A stretch of DNA of 64,000 nt from Winogradskyella alexanderae (lineage in GTDB: Bacteria; Bacteroidota; Bacteroidia; Flavobacteriales; Flavobacteriaceae), in NCBI RefSeq assembly GCF_020166335.1, contig NZ_JAIUJR010000005.1, positions 1 through 64,000 on the forward strand, in the 5' to 3' direction. Below the pieces are notes generated by a model. It made no database searches. It saw only the letters and a program-made list of their open reading frames with translations, and was not told the origin of the DNA. Positions 1-7,219 of the stretch are shown one piece after another; the first letter of the stretch is position 1, and each line of letters opens with the position of its first letter. The translations under genes were made by a program, and so were the position numbers.

Positions 1-121
1 ATTAGAGAGTATAAGGAAGACCTATTCTCTAATTATTGCTAAGGAATTTATTATCTTTTCATTCTCAAAGCAGAACTACGTTTAACCCTTGAGTTAGCAA
101 CAAGCCAAATCAAAATTACAA

Positions 122-2821
122 ATGAATGAAATAACCTCTCATATAATAAATATCGATAAAGCCATATGTAAAAACATAGAAAAATTCGATGCAGAGGAAA
201 GAGGGTTGTTATCGCAGAATATATTATCCCAACTCAGGAATTTCGTTGAGCACATTGGATTAAAAGTTCTTGAAGACGTTCAAAATACAGAATTAAACAA
301 TGATTACAAGAACATCCAAAATGCTATTGAATATATAAAAGCAAGAGGTGACTTAAAATTCTTATCAAGGTTCCATAAACTCTTACAAATTACAGCTTCT
401 CATTACACATTAAATGAAGAAAGTTCAGAAAGATTATTACTAAAATACTATGAGTATTTAATAAAAATAAAGTCCTTCCTAAAGGATACATTTAATTTGG
501 AAGTCCTGCATAACCTTGAAGAATTTCCAATTCAAACTGATTCTAATCTTAAAGAATATTATGAGAAAATATCTCATTTAATAAATCAATCCAAAGAGAG
601 TCGAGTTAAAAGTGATTATAAAGACAGATACTATATTCAAAAGATAAAGCCGTTTTTTATCAACGGTGGAATATATTATGAAGTAACTTTTAAGAGAGCG
701 AACGATTACACTAGCAAGTTTGACAGAATTATAGCGTTTACAAATATTGACATTCTTGGCAATTATGCAGTTAAGCTATCCATTAGTACGGACTACATTG
801 AGATTTTGGACAAAAGAATGCCAATAAAAATAATCGATGAATGGGAAGTTTCAATTCGACCATGTGAAATAGACAACGTCGCAAAAATATTTGGCATAAG
901 CTCTAAAATCAGTAGTGGTAAAGAGTCATATGAGCTAATGAAATACTTAACTTCTTCAGGATTGAACTTGATTGAAGTCATAAACTTGAATGATTGGTAT
1001 TATAACTATGTAAAAAAGACTGTAACTGAAAAGGCAAGGGTTTCTCGCATTTTCAAGCTTTTAGATAAATGCCGAGAAATGAGCAAAAATAAAAGTGATG
1101 GCTCTAATGTTATTAGATATTTACTACTTAGACTTAATAATAAAATAATTAAGAAGCAGTATAATCACGCTTCTTGTGAGTTGTTATCAAATCTAAAATT
1201 AGAGTATGGTTGCATTCCTTTTGACCAAATGCCGTTCAATTCAGCTTTAATCAATCATAATCCTAAACTCAGTGACCTATTTGCATCTATTAATACCGAT
1301 GACAGAAAACATGAAATCTTAGCTAGACACATTAAGAACAATACTGAGCAAAAGGGACAACTATACACTCAAATTAATGAAATTGAAAATTTTGAGAATA
1401 TTGAAGAACTAATTGATGAATGGAATAATAATTTGTACTGGAAACACAAAAATAGACGTATTGAAATTTACAAAAAACATGCTTTCATAAAAGGTTATGA
1501 AGCCGATACTTATAATATCATAGAAAAGTTGAAAGAGGTATCATCGGATGGTATCAAAAATTACAAAAAATCTATAGAATCTTGGCTTCAATCGACTTCA
1601 TACGTTATTGATTGTGACGAAAAAAAGTTAGCTCTTAAAAACTTGTTTGAGCATTCTAAAGTTGCTTTGATTTATGGTGCTGCAGGAACAGGTAAGTCAA
1701 CAATGATTAATCATATTTCTAACTTTTTTGACAAAGAAAGTAAACTTTATTTAGCAAATACAAATCCTGCTGTTGACAATTTAAAGAGAAACATAAAAGT
1801 GGCAAACTGTAGTTTTAAAACGATAACAAAATTCTCTTGGAGTCACGATAATGAATACGATATTCTAATTATCGATGAGTGTAGTACAGTCAGTAACTCT
1901 GACATGCTTAAAATACTTAATAAGGCAAAATTTAGGTTGCTTATATTGGTTGGAGACGTTTTTCAAATTGAATCTATATTATTTGGCAATTGGTTCACTT
2001 TAATTAAATATTTCATTCCAGAGTCATCTGTTTTTGAACTAGAAAAACCCTATAGAAGTAATAATCAAAATTTACTACGCCTTTGGCAAAGAGTTAGGAA
2101 CATCGAAGATTCTATATTAGAAACTTTAACAAAAAATCAATATTCAACTACTCTTGACAACTCGATTTTTCAAAGTACAGAAGATGACGAAATAATTCTT
2201 TGCCTCAATTACGATGGACTTTATGGTATTAACAACATAAACTCATTTCTTCAAAGTAGTAATAACAATCAGGCTTTTGTTTGGGGTACTCATACATATA
2301 AGGTAAATGACCCTATCATTTTTAATGAATCAGGTAGGTTTTCACCCTTAATTTATAATAATCTCAAAGGTAGAATTTTTGGTATAAAATTACTTGAAGA
2401 TAAAATTCAATTCGACATAGAAGTATTTCTTGTACTTAATGAATTTGATACCGAATGGTACGATTTTGAACTTTTAGAGAATGCAGAAAGTGGTTACTCT
2501 GTCATTCGATTCACAGTAGACAAATACAAGAGTACAGATGAGGATGATGACGATTCTAGTAATATAATACCTTTCCAAGTTGCTTATGCAGTTTCAATTC
2601 ATAAAGCACAAGGTTTAGAATATAATTCTGTGAAAATTGTTATAACTGACGAAGTGGAAGAAATGATTTCGCATAATATTTTTTACACAGCAATTACGAG
2701 AGCAAAGGAAAAACTGAAGATTTATTGGACACCAGAATCTGAAAAGAAAATTCTTGGGAGTTTTAAAACCAAGTTTAATAGAAAGGACTATTCTTTGCTG
2801 AAGAAAAAGTATAATCTGTAA
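122..2821 (+). CDS. Superfamily 1 DNA/RNA helicase with large unassigned N-terminal region
   Basis: The C-terminal ~390 residues are an SF1 helicase core. The Walker A motif GAAGTGKST is at about residues 519-527, the Walker B motif IIDEC at about 583-587, a GDVFQIES motif III-like segment follows, and HKAQGLEY (about 827) and TAITRAKEKL (about 856) match UvrD/RecD-type motifs V and VI. The first ~500 residues are mostly helical and I recognise no domain there. SF1 helicases of this build (long unknown N-terminus plus helicase) are common in defence islands. Here it is the first gene of a + strand array that leads to a type I R-M operon. The ATG at 122 follows a short AT-rich leader. A role in foreign-DNA handling is inferred only from context; the helicase assignment is firm. 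Confidence 0.85.
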   Translation: MNEITSHIINIDKAICKNIEKFDAEERGLLSQNILSQLRNFVEHIGLKVLEDVQNTELNNDYKNIQNAIEYIKARGDLKFLSRFHKLLQITASHYTLNEESSERLLLKYYEYLIKIKSFLKDTFNLEVLHNLEEFPIQTDSNLKEYYEKISHLINQSKESRVKSDYKDRYYIQKIKPFFINGGIYYEVTFKRANDYTSKFDRIIAFTNIDILGNYAVKLSISTDYIEILDKRMPIKIIDEWEVSIRPCEIDNVAKIFGISSKISSGKESYELMKYLTSSGLNLIEVINLNDWYYNYVKKTVTEKARVSRIFKLLDKCREMSKNKSDGSNVIRYLLLRLNNKIIKKQYNHASCELLSNLKLEYGCIPFDQMPFNSALINHNPKLSDLFASINTDDRKHEILARHIKNNTEQKGQLYTQINEIENFENIEELIDEWNNNLYWKHKNRRIEIYKKHAFIKGYEADTYNIIEKLKEVSSDGIKNYKKSIESWLQSTSYVIDCDEKKLALKNLFEHSKVALIYGAAGTGKSTMINHISNFFDKESKLYLANTNPAVDNLKRNIKVANCSFKTITKFSWSHDNEYDILIIDECSTVSNSDMLKILNKAKFRLLILVGDVFQIESILFGNWFTLIKYFIPESSVFELEKPYRSNNQNLLRLWQRVRNIEDSILETLTKNQYSTTLDNSIFQSTEDDEIILCLNYDGLYGINNINSFLQSSNNNQAFVWGTHTYKVNDPIIFNESGRFSPLIYNNLKGRIFGIKLLEDKIQFDIEVFLVLNEFDTEWYDFELLENAESGYSVIRFTVDKYKSTDEDDDDSSNIIPFQVAYAVSIHKAQGLEYNSVKIVITDEVEEMISHNIFYTAITRAKEKLKIYWTPESEKKILGSFKTKFNRKDYSLLKKKYNL

Positions 2822-2838
2822 AAAATGAAAAAGCCAGT

Positions 2839-2971
2839 TGCTAACATTGTGTATAAGTAATAGCGGTTTAAGTGATAAAACGAAAGTATAAACATAAAAC
2901 AAAGGTTAGTTCAAACCGAAAGGTTTGTGAGTAGAAATCCCCTACTACTCATACACGACACCGTTAGGCAC
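2839..2971 (+). repeat. attC-like imperfect palindrome A
   Basis: A ~133-base element directly downstream of the helicase gene. The outer arms GTGTATAAGTAATAG (2849-2863) and CTACTACTCATACAC (2942-2956) are complementary apart from two G/T wobbles. The outermost bases are GCTAAC on the left and GTTAGGC on the right; GTTAGGC fits the integron R' consensus GTTRRRY, while the left end fits RYYYAAC only partly. A small hairpin, CAAACC-GAAA-GGTTTG, lies inside. Most of the interior is nearly identical to element C at 6095-6226. Confidence 0.7.
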
Positions 2972-2985
2972 AAGCAAAACAAATC

Positions 2986-3130
2986 ATGGAAAACAACAAA
3001 GAACATAAAGTTAATAGAATATGAAAAGATAATTGCTTGTATTTCTTTTCTTTGTGGTGCACTTTTTGGTGGCTATCGCCATTTGTTAGATAAGGGAGAC
3101 CTTGAAACATATCTTGAAAATAATAGTTAA
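2986..3130 (+). pseudogene. Small membrane-type ORF split by a probable frameshift
   Basis: An ATG at 2986 just outside palindrome A reads 12 codons (MENNKEHKVNRI) to a TGA at 3022. The +1 frame across the same place continues IEYEKIIACISFLCG... to a stop at 3130, with a hydrophobic segment (about IIACISFLCGALFGG). Joined near 3018, the two frames give a plausible ~48-residue protein with one short membrane segment. Unfused, the second frame has only a GTG start inside the palindrome (2927). I read it as a small gene broken by a one-base indel. A sequencing error or a programmed shift cannot be excluded. No function is recognised. Confidence 0.35.
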
Positions 3131-3145
3131 ACTGAACTTGATAAA

Positions 3146-3655
3146 ATGGAAGAAAACATAACAAATATTGCTACTGTCATTATAGCTATCTGCGCAATAT
3201 TTCTAACAATTTATCAAATATATGCTACTCGAAAACATAATAGATTGGGAATAAGGCCTCTTCTTAAAATTGGTTGGACAACAGATGAAAAAATAGATGG
3301 AATTTGGTTAAAAAATGTTGGTCTAGGACCTGCAATAATTACAGCGTTCTCAATAAAACATGATGGTAAAATCATCACGACCAAAGATTTGACAAATCAC
3401 CTTCATGAAAAAGGATTTACTTCTGGAATGTATATCGCTAACAAAGGTTCAACTATAACAACAACTGATTTGAAATGGCTGATTTTCTCTGAAAAACAAT
3501 TGAACAGTGAAGAAAAGGTAATAGAATATTGGAACCTTCTCGAAGGATTAGTTTTTATTGTTGAATACAAATGCTTTTATAATTCAATTCAGTCAAAAAC
3601 AATTTGGAAATGCCCAAATCCAATAAAGGAGTTCGTTTCAGTAAAAACAAAGTAA
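3146..3655 (+). CDS. Hypothetical membrane-anchored protein
   Basis: A 169-residue protein starting MEENITNIATVI. Residues about 7-26 form one strongly hydrophobic helix (ATVIIAICAIFLTIYQIYAT), followed by a positively charged stretch (TRKHNRLGIRP) that would stay in the cytoplasm. The remaining ~135 residues look like a small beta-rich soluble domain (LKNVGLGPAIITAFSIKHDGK). I do not recognise the family by name. It lies between palindromes A and B, 15 bases after the small broken ORF, and is the main gene of that cassette-like unit. The N-terminal helix plus cytosolic domain resembles other small proteins carried by accessory regions, but nothing in the sequence gives a function. Confidence 0.7.
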   Translation: MEENITNIATVIIAICAIFLTIYQIYATRKHNRLGIRPLLKIGWTTDEKIDGIWLKNVGLGPAIITAFSIKHDGKIITTKDLTNHLHEKGFTSGMYIANKGSTITTTDLKWLIFSEKQLNSEEKVIEYWNLLEGLVFIVEYKCFYNSIQSKTIWKCPNPIKEFVSVKTK

Positions 3656-3673
3656 TGAATAAAAAACTACATA

Positions 3674-3806
3674 CGACACCGTGTATAGCTCATTGCTTTG
3701 GAAATTCCTACTCGGAAATTCTTGCGCAATTTGCTATCTTGTTTCCTTAATCGGAAAATCATAGCTGATTTTCCGCAACGAGCCATACACAAACACGTTG
3801 TGGGCA
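3674..3806 (+). repeat. attC-like imperfect palindrome B
   Basis: A ~133-base element between the 169-residue membrane protein gene and the DGLQR/HEPN pair. The outer arms GTGTATAGCTC (3681-3691) and GAGCCATACAC (3780-3790) are complementary with one wobble. The right end reads GTTGTGGGC, the complement of the GCCCACAAC at the left end of element C. Inside is a perfect hairpin, CGGAAAATCA/TGATTTTCCG (3752-3775, loop TAGC). The architecture matches elements A and C, but the interior sequence is different. Confidence 0.65.
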
Positions 3807-3824
3807 ATATAAAAAAACCAGAAT

Positions 3825-5003
3825 ATGAAATTAATCAACAAAATTTTTGATAATCGAATAAAAGCTTACAATCTATTGTTTGAAATTAATCTTGAGGATT
3901 ATTATCAGATGTCCAAATCAATTTTAGACAAAAATGAATTTCAAAGGCGAAGAGTGAAATCATCTTCAACTGTTTATAGCTTATTAAAAAGGGATTTATT
4001 AGAAGGCTGTATTGTTCCACCAATCGTACTTGCTTTATCGGACAAAGATTTTGACCCAGAAAAAGGATTTGAAGAAAAACAAATAACAGATTATATAATT
4101 AAAGAACAAAATCGATTAATAATATTGGATGGACTTCAAAGAACTTTCACAATACGTGATTTATTTAAAGATTTAGAATCTTCAAAAGATGAAGAATCCT
4201 TAAAAAAACTTAGTTCACAAAAATTAAGAATTGAAATTTATTTGGGAATTAATAAGATTGGAATCTTGTATCGTATGTTGACACTAAACACTGGTCAAAC
4301 ACCAATGTCTATGAGGCATCAAATAGAAATTCTTTACTCGGATTATTTAGAGCAAGATTTAGGAGGTATAACTTTATTATTAGAATCACAAGATAAGACA
4401 CCTAAAGGCATAAAAGAATATAAATTCAAAGAAATTGTAGAAGGATTCAACTCATATTTAGACCGTGATTACCTGCCTATGGATAGGAATTCTGTATTAG
4501 AGAATATTGAAAGTTTAGAAAAATTATCTACCAAAAATTTAGATAATGATTTATTTGTCGATTATTTAAAAGCATATGATGGTTTAGTACAAACCTTAGT
4601 TGAAAAAGCAAATGACTGGGAGTTTGATGAAAAAACATTGGATTCTACCCTATCTGGTCAACCTTTCGGAAAAGATGCTATGAAACTTTTCAAAAGAACA
4701 CAGTTAATGACCGGATTTGGTTCTGCAATTGGTAAATTAATTGACTTCAATTCAATAGAAGACTTAAATGATATTCCAAATCTATATAATGACATTCAAT
4801 TAGGTGATGTAAATTCTACTTTTAATAATTACATAACAAAACTGGATTATATTAGAAGAGTTGCCAAGAAAATTGGTAATGACCAAAGAATGTTTTTTCA
4901 TCATTTTTTCCGAGAACTATTTGATAGAAAAAGTGATTCCTATCTCGATTTTAATAAATCAATTGATGAGGCATTTTCTACCTATTTAAGAAAAACACAA
5001 TAG
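3825..5003 (+). CDS. DGLQR-motif protein (DUF262/DGQHR-like)
   Basis: A 392-residue protein. The segment ILDGLQRTFTIRDLF (D102-G-L-Q-R106) resembles the DGQQR/DGQHR signature of DUF262 and DndB-type proteins, which belong to the ParB-like nuclease/NTPase fold group. A second conserved-looking segment, LNTGQTPMSMRHQIEILY (about residues 155-172), also has the polar N/Q/R/H character seen after the motif in those families. The C-terminal half is helical and rich in charged residues. The stop is one base before the start of the HEPN-motif gene, so the two form a translationally coupled pair framed by palindromes B and C. Catalytic activity is not shown by the sequence: the usual second Gln of DGQQR is Leu here. 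The family call is tentative; the pairing is certain. Confidence 0.7.
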   Translation: MKLINKIFDNRIKAYNLLFEINLEDYYQMSKSILDKNEFQRRRVKSSSTVYSLLKRDLLEGCIVPPIVLALSDKDFDPEKGFEEKQITDYIIKEQNRLIILDGLQRTFTIRDLFKDLESSKDEESLKKLSSQKLRIEIYLGINKIGILYRMLTLNTGQTPMSMRHQIEILYSDYLEQDLGGITLLLESQDKTPKGIKEYKFKEIVEGFNSYLDRDYLPMDRNSVLENIESLEKLSTKNLDNDLFVDYLKAYDGLVQTLVEKANDWEFDEKTLDSTLSGQPFGKDAMKLFKRTQLMTGFGSAIGKLIDFNSIEDLNDIPNLYNDIQLGDVNSTFNNYITKLDYIRRVAKKIGNDQRMFFHHFFRELFDRKSDSYLDFNKSIDEAFSTYLRKTQ

Positions 5004-5004
5004 T

Positions 5005-6114
5005 ATGCCGATATATTATACAGGGAAAGGTTTATCCAACCTTGAATTAATAAAAGATGGCACGAATACTTTCTTTAAAGTTTCGGATAAAGAAGGTTTA
5101 AATTCAATTTTAGTCGAATATCAACCAATTTTAGATGAGGAATATTCTTATATTAATTTTGAATTAATTCTTTTCGAAAACAATTACTTAAACGCTGAAA
5201 ATGATGTTTTTCAAATCTTTGATAAACTTGCAAAAATTAGATTAGGTTGGATTTTTCCTTTATCAAATTTGGAGGGTAAAGAAAATGATTTTTATGATAA
5301 TGAACATTTGAATAAGTATAAGTATGTAGCATTTCAATTACTACTATTAGCAAATGAAGAATCTATTACTTTGAAAGATGATTTAGAAGAATTTAATATA
5401 TCAGACATTTATAAGGATAATCCAATCATCCTTATACTCTCAAAAGAAAACACATCTAAAATTCCAGATTTTTCGATTAAAAACTACATCCCAAGTCTAT
5501 CTAAGTATGGGTATTATAAGCAGAATGAGATTAAGAATTTACTGAATTTTAGTCAAAAAAATACTTATTGCTTAGGATATAGAGGGAAAGTAAAATTAAA
5601 TCTTTATAAATCTCAAAGAGACATTGAAAGCGATAGATTTTTTACTGAATTATTTTCTAAACATTTAAAGTCATTAGGTCACCACTTGATAAGATTTCAT
5701 ATACTTTATCAAATTATCGAATACATTCTTACTGAAAGGTTCGATGTGGTATTCAATAACTTGATTCAAGAATTTAATGATGGAGATATTGTCAAAAATG
5801 ACTTCATTGAAAAGATTAATGAACTTGGAAAAGAAAGGAGTAACATTAAAAAAGTGGTTGACTGTCTAAATGAAAATAAAACTGACTTTAACATTCCAAA
5901 TTTAGAAAGAGATTGTAAAGACTTATTAATTGCTCATAAGAAAAAAATCAGAAACACTCTCGGTGATTTAATTTATGATGTTAGAAATTTAATAGTTCAT
6001 AATTATCGAGATATCGAAGATGAGGAAATTGAAATAATTGAAAATATAACACACGAATTAGAATTATTGACAATAAATATCATAGAAAAATACTGCCCAC
6101 AACAATGTTTATAA
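5005..6114 (+). CDS. HEPN-motif protein, partner of the DGLQR gene
   Basis: A 369-residue protein starting one base after the upstream stop codon. The C-terminal ~160 residues are all-helical and contain RNLIVH (R327 to H332). This matches the Rx4-6H motif of HEPN ribonucleases and is followed by a helix of the kind HEPN folds have (EEIEIIENITHELELL). The N-terminal ~190 residues are mixed alpha/beta, with no domain I can name. HEPN proteins often act as RNase toxins or abortive-infection effectors, so together with the DGLQR partner this could be a toxin-antitoxin or defence pair; that is inference. The last six codons and the stop lie inside palindrome C, which fits cassette-style linkage. 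Confidence 0.75.
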   Translation: MPIYYTGKGLSNLELIKDGTNTFFKVSDKEGLNSILVEYQPILDEEYSYINFELILFENNYLNAENDVFQIFDKLAKIRLGWIFPLSNLEGKENDFYDNEHLNKYKYVAFQLLLLANEESITLKDDLEEFNISDIYKDNPIILILSKENTSKIPDFSIKNYIPSLSKYGYYKQNEIKNLLNFSQKNTYCLGYRGKVKLNLYKSQRDIESDRFFTELFSKHLKSLGHHLIRFHILYQIIEYILTERFDVVFNNLIQEFNDGDIVKNDFIEKINELGKERSNIKKVVDCLNENKTDFNIPNLERDCKDLLIAHKKKIRNTLGDLIYDVRNLIVHNYRDIEDEEIEIIENITHELELLTINIIEKYCPQQCL

Positions 6115-6226
6115 GTAATAGCGGTTTAAGTGATAAAAGGGGAGTATAAACATAAAACAAAGGTCTGTGTTTAACCGAAAAGTTAGTGAGTAGAAACCCG
6201 CTACTACTCATACACTAGACCACAGA
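6095..6226 (+). repeat. attC-like imperfect palindrome C
   Basis: A ~132-base element overlapping the 3' end of the HEPN-motif gene. The outer arms TTATAAGTAATAGCGG (6109-6124) and CCGCTACTACTCATAC (6198-6213) pair with a few wobbles. The left end reads GCCCACAAC. Most of the element, from TTATAAGTAATAGCGG through AGTATAAACATAAAAC to CTACTACTCATACAC, repeats element A almost base for base. The terminal dozen bases differ between the two copies. Confidence 0.7.
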
Positions 6227-6240
6227 CATTAATAAAGACG

Positions 6241-6972
6241 ATTAGAAACCCTAAATGGCATAGAGATGAAATAATATTGGCACTTGAATTGTATTTTAAG
6301 TTAGAGCCAGGTCAGATTCATGCGAAAAATCCTAAAATAATAAAACTTTCAGAGGTTCTGAATAAACTCCCGATACATGAATATAGACCAGACCAAGTAA
6401 AATTTAGAAACCCCAACGGTGTAGGATTAAAACTGAGTAATTTTCTTGCTATAGATCCAAATTATGAGGGTAAGGGAATGGAATCATACAGCAAGTTAGA
6501 TAAGCAGGTATTTGACGAATTTGTGAACAATAAAATTAATCTTTCAACAATCGCTTCAAAAATCAAAAAAACAATTTCTAATGAAAACCTTCGATTTATG
6601 CTGTACAAAATTGAAGATGATGATGATCAAGAGTCGTTCACAGTAAAGGAAGGAAAAGTCATATATAAACTTCACAAGCACATCGAAAGAAACTCGAAAA
6701 TAAATAAAAAGAAGAAGGAAATTTATCTGAAGAAGTATAGCAAGCTGGATTGTGAAGTTTGCGGATTTGACTTTTATAAAAAGTACGGGGAATTAGGAAA
6801 TGGATTTATTGAATGCCATCACCGAACACCTTTACACGATATAAATGAAGAATCTGAAACATCCATGGAAGATTTGGCATTGGTCTGTGCAAACTGCCAT
6901 CGAATGCTGCATAGAGGTTTAGATTCTTTCACAGTGCAAGAATTAAAAAATATAATAGAGGCTAAAAAGTAG
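6241..6972 (+). CDS. HNH endonuclease
   Basis: The C-terminal ~75 residues form an HNH nuclease of the McrA-like, zinc-ribbon type. It has CEVCGFDF (Cys about residue 159 counting from the TTG at 6277), then IECHHRTPLHD with the catalytic His pair, then LVCANCHRMLHRG with the second CxxC. The first ~150 residues would be the DNA-recognition or specificity part. The first canonical start is TTG 6277, but the frame is open upstream and encodes RNPKWHRDEIIL. That segment resembles the conserved start of this HNH family (W..dE..LAL.LY), so translation probably begins at or before ATT 6241. The coding sequence begins 15 bases after palindrome C. Such enzymes often restrict modified or foreign DNA; the function here is inferred. 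Confidence 0.8.
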   Translation: MRNPKWHRDEIILALELYFKLEPGQIHAKNPKIIKLSEVLNKLPIHEYRPDQVKFRNPNGVGLKLSNFLAIDPNYEGKGMESYSKLDKQVFDEFVNNKINLSTIASKIKKTISNENLRFMLYKIEDDDDQESFTVKEGKVIYKLHKHIERNSKINKKKKEIYLKKYSKLDCEVCGFDFYKKYGELGNGFIECHHRTPLHDINEESETSMEDLALVCANCHRMLHRGLDSFTVQELKNIIEAKK

Positions 6973-7067
6973 AATATACTGTTGTGAAAAATCCGCGTTG
7001 CGGTATCAGACATTGCATTGAAGGTAAAGGATACTATTAGAGTAGGTTAGGGGCTAGATTGTTTTTT

Positions 7068-7111
7068 GATGTATACATTTGTAAGCATCTAGTACATAGA
7101 TGTATACATTT
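7068..7111. repeat. Direct repeat GATGTATACATTT
   Basis: Two exact copies of the 13-mer GATGTATACATTT, at 7068-7080 and 7099-7111 (31-base period). They lie in the 247-base gap between the convergent HNH and hsdR genes. Each copy contains the palindrome TGTATACA. I see no terminator hairpin with a T-run in this gap. Confidence 0.5.
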
Positions 7112-7219
7112 ATATCACAAAGCAATACTCGTGCTTATTACAAGTCGGCATTGTTGTACGTAATATGTAAAATTTTATGTTTTAGAACAATTTTGTTGTT
7201 CTACCTAAAACAGGCAATT

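Noticed and set aside
1-121. Fourth attC-like palindrome before the helicase
   Set aside because: Only a short GAGTTAGCAAC segment resembles an element end, and the matching arm, if any, is outside the window.
2927-3130. 67-codon ORF from GTG 2927 as an intact gene
   Set aside because: Its start lies inside palindrome A. The first ~30 codons are repeat-derived, so the split reading from ATG 2986 is more plausible.
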